Source: Rotaria sp. Silwood1
Taxonomy: Eukaryota; Rotifera; Eurotatoria; Philodinida; Philodinidae
Length of the DNA: 64,000 nt
Assembly: GCA_905250075.1 (NCBI GenBank)
Contig: CAJNOP010000376.1
Coordinates: 133,851-197,850 of the forward strand
Direction: 5' to 3'
Part shown: positions 25,614 through 38,399 of the stretch, in pieces
Numbering within the stretch: position 1 is the stretch's first letter
Layout: every line of letters starts with the position of its first letter
The notes under the pieces: generated by a model
What the model was told of the DNA's origin: nothing
Databases searched by the model: none
The model's input: the letters and a program-made list of their open reading frames with translations, nothing else
Made by a program: the position numbers and the translations under genes

Positions 25614-26557
25614 AAGTATTTCTTTTTAATATGAATTACAAATCGAATATGATTTTACATTTTACTGTTCTTATATGTCATATTGCACTTTAAAATTGTA
25701 ATTCTTATGAATAAATATTAGAAAATAAAATTTGTAAGAACTACTATATTTGTATTATTTTATCAATGTCAAACTTAAAAGTTCAGTTCAATAAATGAAT
25801 ATTGGAAGTTCAAATATTCATCAAAACACACACACACACGCAAAGCAACTCTCGCACTGCAAAAGGCTTCAAAAAGATATCCAGGGAGTAAATAAAGCAA
25901 CATATAAAAGGTTCTTCAATAATTTAATTTAGCTTTCAGTTTTGACATGACTGGATTTCTACTGTTACCAGGAGTAATAATAAAAGTTTGGAAGTCATTT
26001 ATGAACTCAGAAATAAGTCGAAGAAAAAGAAAAAATCAAGGCAAAGAAAGAAGAGCTGATGCAAAAGCAAAAAAAATAATGGAAAGACATATAAATTGAA
26101 ATGACAGAGCCGTAATTCCGTTCGTCATACCATTACTGCTTTCATAAAAAACAACGAAGAGAAACTTGTACATGAGTCTTTGTTATCTAGTTGCGTTACT
26201 TAAACAACGCTTATATGAAAACCGATGAGTTCTTTAGTCTCTACTCTGATCAATACATTTTCCTGTGCTATTACTCTTTTTTTTTGTGTTTGTTCAGTTT
26301 TAACTTACAATCGATCTATTTTTTCTTATTACTAATGTGCGATTGAACATAAGAGAAAAATATTGAAACAATCTATCAAACTGTTGTGTGTTTTGATGCA
26401 CACGATAGAAGAATTTCGTCTTCAATCAATCAGATTTGTATTTTATTCTTTTGTATTACTCTTGTGAATATAGAATAGTTTTCTATTCACATGTCTATTA
26501 TTTTATTTTCAGGTTTCTTTTTACTTCGTTTAATATCAATCAAGAAAAACATTCCTC
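25614..26557. other. Gene-free stretch with a short CA repeat
   Basis: A short (CA)n run lies near 25827-25839. Nothing else is recognised. The right part precedes the calcium-sensor gene and should contain its promoter. Confidence 0.5.
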
Positions 26558-27579
26558 ATGGGAAACAGCGTCCCTCTCGAAGGTGGAACATCTAAAGAAT
26601 TAACTTCACGAGGTTTCCTCTAGTCTTGTTTACATATTAATTTAATAAAAACAAAAAGAATTATATTTAGATATTGCTATACTAAAAAAAAGATCGAGAC
26701 TTAGCGAAGACGGTAAGAAAATATTATCAACAAATCATATCATTCATTTTTGTTTGTTTTTTTCTTTCAGAAATTAGAGATTTGCACTGTGTAAGTGTTA
26801 TATATTATTATTAGATTCTAAGTTCTTTCACATTTTCTATTTTTTCAATATTGTTTTTTTAGGCTTTTTGGAATGATTTTCCAACAGGTAGATTAGACAA
26901 AGCAGGATTTGTGAAATATTACGAAGAAATAAAAGATGACAAAGATAAAACAAGTGTCTTGTGCGAGTATGTCAATGTAACTTTTTACACAAGATTTTGA
27001 ATTTTTTTTTTCTTTTGCTTATAAAAGTCATGTATTTGCTATTTTTGATAAAAATCATGATGGTACAATTGATTTTAATGAATTCTTATTGGCTGTTGCA
27101 GTGAGTGCACCACATGATATAGATAGTCATCTTGATTATGTTTTCGAAATGTGAGAATATTTCATAACATTTTCTCTTAATCAAAAAGAATTCTTATCAC
27201 TATTTAGGTGTGATGTTTCAGGTGACGGAAGAGTAGATGTCAATGAATTAGCTGCTTTTCTCTCGGCTTCAGTATGATTTTTTTTTTTAATTTTTTTGTT
27301 CTTCAAACTTCGTTTTTTTTATTAAAATATGCATTAATTCTGTTTTATTTTTAGTTAACTATCGTAGGTAGAACTGATCAAAAAGATCATCTTGATCCGA
27401 AAAAGTTAGCAGCTAGTATATTCAATACACTTGGTATTGATGAAGACAAAAAATTAACCAAAGAAGAATTTATCAAAGGGTACATTTGAATATTTTCCTT
27501 CTCTATTATTATGAATAGTTCAAAGTTTAGATGTAAACGCACTCCAAATCTTCGTGAGCTCTTTGGAGGTGGCAGATGA
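26558..27579 (+). CDS. Myristoylated EF-hand calcium sensor (NCS/recoverin-like)
   Basis: A chain of small exons joins in frame from ATG at 26558 to TGA at 27577-27579. The start MGNSVP has Gly2 and Ser in the N-myristoylation context used by neuronal calcium sensor proteins. Then FWNDFPTGRLDKAGFVKYY matches the degenerate first EF-hand of that family (F..DCPSG.L...F..IY). The second hand, DKNHDGTIDFNE, and the third, DVSGDGRVDVNE, have all canonical calcium ligands. The fourth (GIDEDKKLTKEE) has Gly at the first ligand position and probably does not bind calcium well. Likely a membrane-switching calcium sensor. It is shorter and more divergent than frequenin, so the exact orthologue is unclear. 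Confidence 0.87.
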
Positions 27580-28884
27580 ATTTCAAATTCAAAATCATCT
27601 TATCCATATATACAAGGACATTGATTTTTCTGAACTTCAGCTTATTTCATTTTCTTTTCTTTTATGATATAAGTCGTCATGTTTACGTTAGCATATATAT
27701 TCTATAACTTGAAATAAAACTCAACTGTTTGTCTTATACTGCATTCCATATATTTTATATGTTAAATAGACAAAATTTGTTTAGCTAACGTTATTAAGCA
27801 ATGGAAAATTTTCGTGTTTGTATTGATTATTCAAATATTCAATATAATTTTTAAATCATAAGAATTCTTGTGAAATCTGAACAAAATGAGGATCAAATCA
27901 TTTATTGAATCATATAAGTCTACTGTAATAAAGAGTTGGATATTCATTACTTTAATAAATAAGCAAAAAGTATGAGCTTTTTCATTTTGATACTCTTTGA
28001 ACATTAATCTATTTATACGAAAACAAATTCCATTGAAAATAAGAATTCATTTGGTTTCAACTAATACGATTCATAATAATTTTTCATTGATGAATTCTCA
28101 GAAACATCATACGTTTTCAAAGACTCAAATGCTATTATTACATAACCATAGTGAATCATAGAAGACAAATCATATTCTTCATACTAAAAAAATATGACGT
28201 TGCTGCTATGCTTATTCATAGGTATTTTTATGAAATAAGATTTACTGATCGTTTCAAAAGGAAAAGAAGTGTTTTTGAAATAGTAAAAGAATAAGAACAT
28301 TGCTAAGTTGATGGTGAGACCCAATAAAGGTAGACGACAAAAAAATTTCACATTTTTAGGAATAATTATAACATACCATATCGTCATGGTCATATTTCGT
28401 ACGATTTTCATCACGTGAAAAATAAATCACATGATAAGACGAAGTATTTTGTTGTCTCAGTGCCTAGTGTGCAATGGTAAAGGGAAAAGCCATGATTCAT
28501 CTATATGATTAGGATAAATACATGATTTGTGACAGATTTATCAAACACATTTACGTAGTTCATTTATCAAGAATGACATAACCGATAAGTTTTTCTATCA
28601 TTCTCATTTGCGTTTTTTAATTACAAACTCAAAAGTCATATATTTGACTGCTTATCTGGTATAGAATTAATTTAGTGCTCAAATTCAATATCATCCCTTG
28701 GTTTCATCAAATAAGTTAAACATCCAATCTGCTTCAACTACTCAAGCTCGCATTTCATAAGCATTTAATTATTTCAGCTGAAGAACATCATATAGGTATA
28801 GAAGAAATTCGATGTCTCAGCGGAGTAAATTAATATAAGAAACTGTAATATGAAACGGATACTATTTAAATTTTATAACTATAG
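27580..28884. other. Gene-free AT-rich stretch
   Basis: 3' flank of the calcium-sensor gene. No further exon or structured RNA is recognised. Confidence 0.5.
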
Positions 28885-29060
28885 CAGTGGCGGATTTAGG
28901 GGGGGCGCTTGGGGCGATCGCCCCCATTCGAAAAAAAAATTTTCGATTTTTCCCAGCAGAAAAGACTTAAAAATAGAGTGCATACTACTACTAATGAACT
29001 TCAAAACCCGATTTTTGGTCAAAATCGCCCCATATCAAAAAAATCCTAGATCCGCCGCTG
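28885..29060. mobile_element. hAT-type MITE with perfect 8-bp target duplication
   Basis: The left end CAGTGGCGGATTTAGG and the right end CCTAGATCCGCCGCTG are inverted repeats with two mismatches. The flanks are identical 8-mers, AACTATAG, at 28877-28884 and 29061-29068. An 8-bp duplication with CAG...CTG ends defines hAT elements, and CAGTGGCGGAT is a common hAT terminus. The 176-bp body has a GC-rich left part and no coding capacity. The intact duplication suggests a fairly recent insertion. Confidence 0.9.
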
Positions 29061-29068
29061 AACTATAG

Positions 29069-29828
29069 TCATGTATTAAAGTCTTCTATTTTATGGTTTT
29101 TAGAACTTAATAATGACCATTTTATAATATAAGTAAGAGTTACTTCCTTTACCTGTACTTAGACATAGTTATAATACAATTTGTCTTACTGCTCTATCAT
29201 TTCTTTTGTAAGAGTAATTTTTTGAAATTAAGACTTAAATGCAGTTGTTAGATCGTTTCTCTTGATAGTACAAGAGTGACATCTAATATTACTTGTGCTG
29301 AGCTCATATTGTCTAACAAACTATTAACTTACAAATATTTTTCAAATCTTTATATCCATGAGTTTAGAATCTGACAAGATCTTCTTTCAAACGTCTTATA
29401 AGGATTTAATACTTTTCGAGAAAACCTATCAATATTACGAATATGATTCTTCATATAATACTTCAATGGGAAAAAGAAACGCAATTTTCCATAAAACCAA
29501 AAATAGATGGCTTGCAAAAGTTACAATTGGTCATATGATTTTTGTTTTTGAGATTTATCAATCGTTTTTTAAACAAAAACAAAGATCTTATTGGCTTTTT
29601 GTAACTTATGATTTAATAATAGTATATACAAGACTGCTTGTTTGCAATCTTGTAATTTTATCATGGTTGTTTTTGCTGGATAGACTAGACCAACATGTCA
29701 TCGTCAAAGAGGTATTTTCTGATTGGTTGATGTTCTTCAAGCATTATGGTAGCTTTCTCTCATTTAATATGCAATCTGCTGATGCATGACAGCACAACGT
29801 TCCTTTTACATTAGTTTTTGTTTTGATT
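29069..29828. other. Region upstream of KCMF1 homologue
   Basis: An open frame at 29358-29789 (143 codons) lies in this stretch. It is rich in Phe, Tyr, Ile and Leu, matches nothing I recognise, and is more likely chance in AT-rich DNA than a gene. The rest should contain the KCMF1 promoter and 5' UTR. Confidence 0.45.
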
Positions 29829-31162
29829 ATGTCAGCCCATGAAGGTGTCAGTTGTGACGCATGTGGTAAAAGTAATTTTCGTTCGAAACAATTCAAATGT
29901 CTAATTTGCTATGATTATGATTTGTGTTCCACATGCTACGAACAAGGTGAAACATCCAGTCATCATACAAGAGAACATCCTATGCAATGTAAATTATTTT
30001 TGTTCAACTATAAAATATTTTAATAATACATTATTATTTTATTTAAGGTATTTTAACACGTCAAGATTTTGATTTATATTATCAGGGTGAACGATGTACA
30101 TCAGAGTATCCTCAATCATTAACTTGTCCATTTTGTGGTGAGATGGGTTTAACATTACCATTTCTTAATGAATCATCTTCATCGAATGATCATCATATAG
30201 AAAATATTGATTTATTTCAACATCTTCAAATAAAACATGGTAAAACTCAACAATTATATGAAGTTATTTGTCCAATATGTGCTGCTATGGTTAATGGTGA
30301 ACCAAATTTAGTTACTGCAGATCTTATATCACATATAACTAATGATCATCAGGATCCACAAGGAAACACACCATCATCAGCTGGGGGAGAAACACATACT
30401 TATTCAAGACAATCATCATCGACTAGAGATTATAATTTTGGTATTGATTCTGGAATTCGTGCTGGTTTTCGACGTGGATCATTAAGAACAACTATTCGAC
30501 GAGGTGCATTAGGAAGAGGTAATGAACCTGTAAGTCAACATATTCTAATTGATACATCATCAGGATTACCTACATCTGCTAATGGAAATGATCCAATTAC
30601 TAATTTATTAACACAATTATCAAATGTACGACGATTAGCAGCAGTTAATAATAATATGAGCAATACTAATAGTTCATTAACATCTTCACCAAATACAATT
30701 AATATTCAAACACTTACTCGTCAACAATATGAACGTGAACGTCTTCGTGCAGCCGGACGTTCTTATCACTATCAGCAATCTAATAATCCCCAGCAACAAT
30801 CAATACCTACATCTAATGTTGTCCCATCTGTTGAAAGTGATTTTTTCGATTCACTTTATTCATCAGCTCTTTTAACTGATCCATCTACTTTGTCTACTAA
30901 TAATCATCAAGCTTGGACACGCATTATTACTCAACAACAATCTACACCCGAACAACAATCACAAACTTCATCCAAAACAAAAACTTCTACAGCAACCAAT
31001 TCAGAATCTGATCCTTCATTATTACGACAAATGTGTGATCAATCTACTTCGTCCTCTTTAATTCAATCAAATTCAACAGTAATGCAATCATCAAAGAAAA
31101 AAAATGATTTTGTACAAAATCTACTTCTTTCTAGTTTTGCTTATTTGATTAATGATAAATGA
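29829..31162 (+). CDS. KCMF1: KCMF1-type E3 ubiquitin ligase
   Basis: Exons 29829-29988 and 30048-31162 join at MQC/ILTRQDFDLYY, giving 424 residues (human KCMF1 has 381). The start is the ATG giving MSAHEGVSCDACGKSNF, matching MSRHEGVSCDAC of KCMF1. Residues 1-58 are the ZZ zinc finger (CDAC, CLICYDYDLCSTCY, HxxxHP), which in KCMF1 reads protein N-termini. Next come the Di19-type zinc fingers (LTCPFCGEMG; EVICPICAAM...HITNDHQ). ITNLLTQLSNVRRLA matches the conserved IAELLSQLSGVRR. The tail is long and Gln/Ser-rich and ends FVQNLLLSSF, matching FVQELLLS. It acts in the cytoplasm, with UBR4 in mammals. Confidence 0.95.
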
Positions 31163-31437
31163 TTTTAGTAAGATAGTTATTTATGTACACCGATGATTTT
31201 TTTTCTTTCTTTTTTATTCACCTGACATCAATAGTCACCATTTATTTTGATTAATTTCAGATATAACATAATTTTTTTCCGTTCTGTATTCAACTTGTTT
31301 CTCTTCATATTGTGACTGAAAACAAAACTGCACGTAAGTGTAAAAAAAAAATAAAGAAAAACTTACTTAAATTAATAGCATCTATTGATGGTTTTAAGCT
31401 CTGTTTCTACTAAACAAACAAAAACAATTGAAAAAAA

Positions 31438-34400
31438 ATGAACAGTATTCATATTGAAATAACCATTGTCCTTAGTATTTTTATTGTTCTTGTTCCTTTT
31501 ATCAATTGCGATTATTCGGCCGGTACTCCAAATGAAGACGATCTCTTTACTATTAATATTACTATGAATAATTATGAAACAAAACAGGTTTACATCTACT
31601 CATAAAAAAAATTGTTTTTTTGTTTTCATCTGTAAATGTTTACATCGTTTTTTTTTCCTAGGAAGATGAATATGCATTTCGTCAATATAGATTACCCGAT
31701 GAAGAATTATTCATTGGTATGTTAATAATTTTTTTTTTTATTAGTTATAGAGTGATGAATAATTTTCAATTCAGTTGGATATTCACCATTGATCAATATG
31801 AATTCAGCTCATCATATGCTTACATATGCTTGTTCACAACCAGGTTCTGATAAACCATTCTGGTTTGTTTCTGTTGTTATTTTTTCCTATGATGCCTTTT
31901 GAGATTGATTTATTTTATGTAGGACTGGAGGTGGGCCATGCAATAGTGAACAAATGATTATTCATGGATGGGGTCGAAATGCACCTCCAATGACATTACC
32001 GAAAGGTATACTTGATTTTATTAACATAATTAAAACGAGAGACAGTTTATATTGTACAATTTAGATGTCGGTATCGCTGTCGGACGTAATACTCCATATA
32101 AATATATTGTTGTTAATATTCATTATTTTGCAATTTTGAAAAATGATAATTCTGGAAATCAATTAATTATGACTCGAAAACCGTAAGATCAAATTGGTTC
32201 CAATAAAATATTCACTTTTTTTTTTCATAAAATGATGTTGTATTCTAGATGTAAATATCATGCAGGTGTCATGTTAAGTGGTACCAATGAGATTTATCTG
32301 AAACCAAAAACACAAAGTAAGTAAAATGAAGAAAGTGATTCGTTCTTTATTTATATAATGTAACGTTAAATGAAATTCGTAAAATGTATCTTTCATCTCG
32401 TTTTAGCTATTCGAACTTCTTTTTCATGTCAATACAATGGACCACCGATTTCTATCTTTGCTGCTCGTGTTCATGCTCATCAATGGGGTTTGTAGTTTTT
32501 TTTTGTTCTTCCTACAAATATGTTTCTATTCATATGTTATAATAGCACGAGTTAATTCGTTGTATCGAGTGCGTGATGGAAAAATTTCACAAATTGTCAA
32601 AGGTGATCCACAATGGCCTCAATCATTCTATCCACTTCCATCAGCTGTTGAAATTCGAAAAAATGATTATATTATTGGTCAATGTGTCTACGATAATAAT
32701 GATGATAGAATTATTACTGTTGGGTACGTTGTTTTCTTTTTTAGAATATATAGAATGTTGAAAAAAAATCATAATCATCTAATAAATGCATATTATACAA
32801 CTAGTTGAATCTAAAATTTGTTTTTTAGTTTTCTATTTGAAACAAAAGATGCGTAATCATTTTATTAAAGATCAAGTATATTAGAATTCAAGAGAATCGA
32901 TAGCACTTTTAATTGTAACACAAACAAATAAAGTCTTGTTCGATGTTTACTTAAATTACTATAGATATTATTGGCAGTTTTACGTATTTTAAATGCATTG
33001 AACTATAGTGAGATTCTTCAAAACGAGTTATTTGTGACTTCTCGAAAATTTTAATATACATGAAAATGAGTGTGTTAGCATATATTATAATTTATCTGTC
33101 ATAAAAACTGATACTTTTCTTTCTTTTCGTCAGAGAATATAAGAATAAGTGTTTAGTAGAGTCACAATGTAAGATTTTAATGATATGAAATTCATAATAA
33201 TGATGAAAATTCGAGAAAATGTTTCTATGCATTTGTTACGTGATTATGACTTTTGAACACTCTGGCTTTATAATATAGTATTTATTGAAATACTAGAGGA
33301 ACGCATAACGATGAAATGTGCAATGTATATGCGATGTATTCATATGAACCATCAAAAACATCAGATGATGAAACAAAAAGTGAACCACCTCCAATTCAAA
33401 TGTGTTGGGGTAATGCAGTTAACCACGTGGCAAGGTATTTTATTTAAAACTAATTTAACTAAGTAAAGAATTAAATAAAAAAAAATGACTAGTCATTGGG
33501 CTTCATAAAATGTCTTATACTAGAAGTAATGAGTATTAAATTATTGCAGATAGTGCTTTTGCTTTTGAATCGATAAAACGCAACAAACTTTACTTTTATT
33601 TTATTCGCTAAAAGAAGTTAGAGTCGATCTAACTAGCTACGGTTTTTCAGAGTACTTCGTTCTCAAGTCTTGATTATTTCGATAGCATAGCAATAATTCT
33701 TATTTCAATAGTATAATATGGCTTAAGAGTCATAAAAAAACGATAAATAATCGAATAATATACTTTTTTGAAAATATGATCCAAAAAAAAATGTCATTTC
33801 CCGTTAGCGACATATAGATCTACGTTTACATTTACGAAAGAATCACCCGAATTGATACCTTACATTTGAGATGAGGCCCCAGTCATAACTTAGGACTTGT
33901 TGAAACTATAAGAAATCTATAAGGATTTTTCTCCAGGCGCTGTCCTTTTGTAGTTATGATTATTACACTGGATTTGTCACCTTTGGCACGATATTTAAAC
34001 ATATTGTGTCAAAGATATAAAAAAAACTCAGTGTAACGGCTATCACTCTAAAAGTGCAGTGCATTGCGAAGAGACCTTCTAGGTTTCTTCTAGTCTCAAC
34101 AGACGCTACGTAATGACTGGAGTTTCATCTCAAACATAAGGTATCATGTCGAGTAGTTTCCTTGTTAGCAAAACATGTTACAGTAATTATTCTAAAACCT
34201 TTGAAAATAGAATCTGTCTTTATATCATATTCATATTTAAATAATTCTATGTTTTTTGTTTAGTCTTATTCCACCAGACAGTGAAATTCCTCCGCTTAAA
34301 CCAGCTGATATTGGTGGAATACATAATGGTCATCATGCTCATGCTGAACATGCAATGAATTCATTTACGGGTAATATTAATGTTATAATTTTTCTTTGTT

Positions 34401-36908
34401 TGTTTTTAATAATAAGATAAATGTCGGAATGTAATTAGTAAATGATGAACAATTCTATGAAGATTATATGGATGAAATCGAAAATATGCGTCATCGTCAT
34501 CGAGGAACAAATAATTTTGATGTAAATAAAATCTTATCACATCTTGGTTTACCAGAATATGAATATGTTGATGCACAAAATTATGATTATTTATTACCAA
34601 ATCATTTAACATATGGAAAAGGACAAACAGTAAAATTGCATAATGCAAAATTAATGAGATGTGAGAATTGAATATTGTCGTTTGTTTGTCTCGTCCATTG
34701 TATTGCTTTATTTTGCATGAAAAAACTTTTATTAATTATGAAAAACATCGAAAATTAATACGAGTTTCTTTTTTTCATAATTTTAGCTAATCTATATAAA
34801 AATGTTGAAAATTGGCCTGATGTTAAATCATTGCCAGCTCAACTTGGTCAAATCGGTGGCATTGCATTAAGTAATGCAAATAATGAACTTATTGTATTTC
34901 ATCGTGGATCTCGAAAATGGGAATTTAAGTAATGTTAAAATTTTTTTTCCAATGATTAATTTCTTTCTTTTTGTTTATTTGTAACAATAGATATTTTAAT
35001 GGATACCGTTTTCGTAATGAAAATTTCGGTCCAATTGAAGATGATGTTCTTATTCATGTTGATACACGTACAGGACAAACAAAATATCGATGGGGTGCTA
35101 AAAAATTTTATATGCCACATGGATTAACAATAGATCATGAAGGAAATTTTTGGTTGACTGATGTTGCTATGCATCAAGTATTTATGTTTAAACCAAATGA
35201 TTTAAATCATCCAGCATTGGTTGTTGGAGAAATGTTTCAACATGGTTCAGGACCAAGTCAACTTTGTCGACCAGCTGATGTTGCTGTTATGAAAAATGGA
35301 GATTTTTTTGTTGCCGATGGGTAAATACTATGAAAAGGAAAAAAAGACATTCACAAAAATTTATATTTCATTTTTTGATAGCTATTGCAATAGTCGTATT
35401 ATTAAATTTAATCGCAAAGGAGAATATATTACTGAATGGGGTTCACCAATGACAGGAAAACTTGATAGTAAGTTTTATTAATTTCATAACTAAATACGTA
35501 TTTTTTTCTGCATGATAAACAATATTATTGATTTTGACATAAATAAATCGATTCTCACAAGTTTAATGATAACTTTAAGTTGAATGATTAAAAAATTAAA
35601 AATTCGTGTTACTGATGGGTTTTAAATTTGATGAATATAAATACAAAGAAAAAAAACCTTATTCGATTATTCTGAGAATTGATTTGATTGAAAGAAGAAA
35701 ATAAAAATAACTATGTCATTCATCTGACTGAATTGAATTCTTTTGAAATGCTTCATTAGAATTTATTTATTTGTTTTTAAAAAAATCTATTAAATCTTTA
35801 TAGATGATGGTTTTCCAATGCCTAATGAATGGAATATTGTTCATTCAATAGCATTGAATGAAGATGCACAATTATTGTGTGGTGCTGATCGAGAAAATTT
35901 TCGTATTCAATGTTTTAATTCAAATACAGGAGAATTTCAACGACAAATACGTGTTGAAAAAAAAGAACCGATTGGTGCAATATATGCTATTGAATTTGCA
36001 CCAAATACAAATGGTTTGATATCTATAAGATAAATAAAAAATTTAACTAAAATATATTGTATAATTTTATTTAGGAACAATTTTATTTGCTGTTACCGGT
36101 GGAGAACAAACATTGAACAAAAAAGTTTATATGATTGATGCACAAAATGGAGATATATTAACATCATTTGATTCAAATCCAGTAAGTTCATTTATAATTA
36201 ATGTTACAAAAATACAATGAATGATTTTTCTTTTTTTTTATAAAAGAATTTAAATTCTCCACATGATATAACTGTATCAGCTAACGCTCGTGAAATTTAT
36301 GTTGGTGAATTAGCAACATCACCTAGTAATGCTTTACATAAATTTGAGTTATCTACACCAAAAGGTAAAGAAAAAAAAAGAAAAGAAAAGATTCATTTCC
36401 TTTTATTCTTCAATTTATATTTCCATTTATTAGATCTTCCGACACAAACATTCAGTAAACGAATTAATTTCAGTGATAAAAATTTTCGTATTTCTATAAT
36501 TATAATGGCTGCCTTCGCCATTCCTATTCTTGTTTCTGTGATTATTGGATGTATTGTTCGAATAAAGAATAAACGTATGAAAGCTTACTCTTTTCAAACA
36601 AACATTTTCAATATAATGTTTATTTCTTTTTAGGTAAACTTCATCGTTTGAATGTACTCCTCAATGATGTGGAAAATCATGATACTAGTAGTAGTTCATT
36701 TTTTAGTAATTGGAATAATCGACGAAAAGGTTTTAATAAAATAGAAGCATATTCTGATGGAGAGAATGAGCCATTAGATACTCATATTGCTGGTGATTCA
36801 AATAATAATTCTGGTGATGAAACAATAACTACTACAACAAAACAAAAATCAACATCATTTAATAATAAAAAGGATACTCGGCAATTTAAAATGGGTGACA
36901 GTCTTTAA
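31438..36908 (+). CDS. PAM: Peptidylglycine alpha-amidating monooxygenase, bifunctional
   Basis: Makes amidated neuropeptides in the secretory pathway from glycine-extended precursors. ATG at 31438 opens a signal peptide (about residues 1-24). The PHM half has the copper ligands: AHHMLTYACSQ (CuH pair), NIHYFAI (third CuH His), HAHQWG (HxH) and GGTHNDEMCN (Met of CuM). The PAL half is an NHL-repeat propeller with zinc His residues at MPHGLTID, VHSIALN and SPHDITV, plus FGPIEDDVLIH and DGYCNSRI close to human PAM. A transmembrane helix follows (about 36497-36563, IIIMAAFAIPILVSVII), then a cytosolic tail with RRKGFNKI resembling the human SRKGFDRL routing motif. The gene has many exons. Long introns lie at about 32724-33290 and 33435-34263; the second holds a foldback transposon. 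All catalytic residues I could check are present. Full-length, membrane-anchored form. Confidence 0.95.
33854..34145. mobile_element. Foldback MITE inside a PAM intron
   Basis: The two halves are inverted copies of each other. GATACCTTACATTTGAGATG on the left mirrors GATACCTTATGTTTGAGATG read from the right end. Complementarity continues inward through CCAGTCAT, GTTGA-ACTA-AAGAAA and TTACACTG almost to the centre near 34000. There is no coding capacity. No target duplication was identified, so superfamily and exact ends are open. It lies wholly within the intron at 33435-34263. Confidence 0.75.
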
Positions 36909-38399
36909 ATACTTAACCTGTTTCAAGGAGGAAAAAAAAAGTATCTCACTTATCAAACAAAAAAAAATCATTGTAAAATCAAAGCGTTTTCTTTTTGTTT
37001 TTCTGCATGCATTCCATGCACTGACAAACCAAACTAACTCATATTTTATTTTATTTTATTTTATTTTTTTCGATTATAATATAATAAGCAAATAAATAAA
37101 TACAGTTATAAACAGAAACTTTCATTATAAATTATTTGTCTTTATCAAATCAACAAGAAAAATAGATATAATCTCATGACAATTCAAACAATGAAGTAAA
37201 TTTAATCTAACAGGATTAACTTGAGATAAAAATAGATGAATATTTAACTGCTTGGCTTATAGAACTCGATCTGTTTGACTGATTTCAATAGTAATCAAAA
37301 TATAAATCATCGTTTACAACAGAAATTGAATTCCAATTCAAATGTAAGATAGAATTTTAAGTCAAAATTCATTGATATTTCTGTTCATTTGAAGATCTTG
37401 TTTATGTTTAACCGTCTTATTTAAAAAAAAACATTAGCTTCATACGACAAGGAACTCCTACGAAGATGAGAGTATTTTTTTTAAATAATGAGTAGAAAAG
37501 CAATTTTTCATTGCCCTTAATGGTATTTAAATTAGACAGATTCCATTTTTGTGCAAAAAGCAATTAACACGCTACATGAATAATCACTTTTATAGAACTT
37601 GTAATAAAAACATAATTAAATATTGTTTACTATAGGAGAAAAAACATCGATTGCAGAAATATGAATGAATGCACTGAAATATATTGTTTTATTTGTTTAT
37701 AGATGCTCGAAAAAAAAACGCATGACGTAGTTATTTGTACAGACAAAATGGCTGTTCAAGATGTAATGGGCACCGTATTTTGTTGTCAAAAAAAAACATT
37801 GACAATCAGTTATCCTAGAACTTGAATAGATAGTGAAGAGCTTTCTGATATTAACTGTTTCAGTTGTAATTTTAATTGTATAACTAACATATATGTACAT
37901 ATGACACTAAATCTGATATGTTCAAATAAAGATTACACACTATTGAGAAGAAGATAAGATATGATGATATATACTTGAAAATAATTAATTAAGCAAATGA
38001 TAATTTTCACACATGGAAATAATGCATATTTCTTAAAGTTCACTAATAATCAAAGTGTCAAATAAAATTGTAAACTCTATGTATGTCTTTCATTTCAAAT
38101 TATAAAAAGTGTAAATGTCTTCAACTACAGTTTAATAATTCACTGACAAGTATGTTTTATTCATCAGAATGATGTGTAATAGAGAAGCATTGTCACATAA
38201 CTATTGAAATGATACTTTTCACATGTGTGAAACGCGCAATAATAGAATAGAATTTCTTGCAGTTAATTTTTTAAGTATACATTACCATTTCGTTCATTTC
38301 ATATGCAACAAGATTTTTCTCCTTTTCTATCGCTAATGAATTCTTAATGATAGTTGATCAGGTCGTATTTTTGTCTTTTAGTTCTGAAAAAACGGAAAG
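36909..38399. other. Gene-free AT-rich stretch
   Basis: A (TTTTA)n run near 37044-37067 follows the PAM gene. No exon, RNA gene or transposon end is recognised in the rest. Confidence 0.5.

Noticed and set aside
29358-29789. 143-codon open frame just upstream of the KCMF1 homologue
   Set aside because: Composition is rich in Phe, Tyr, Ile and Leu with no recognisable domain. More likely chance or untranslated leader, though not excluded.
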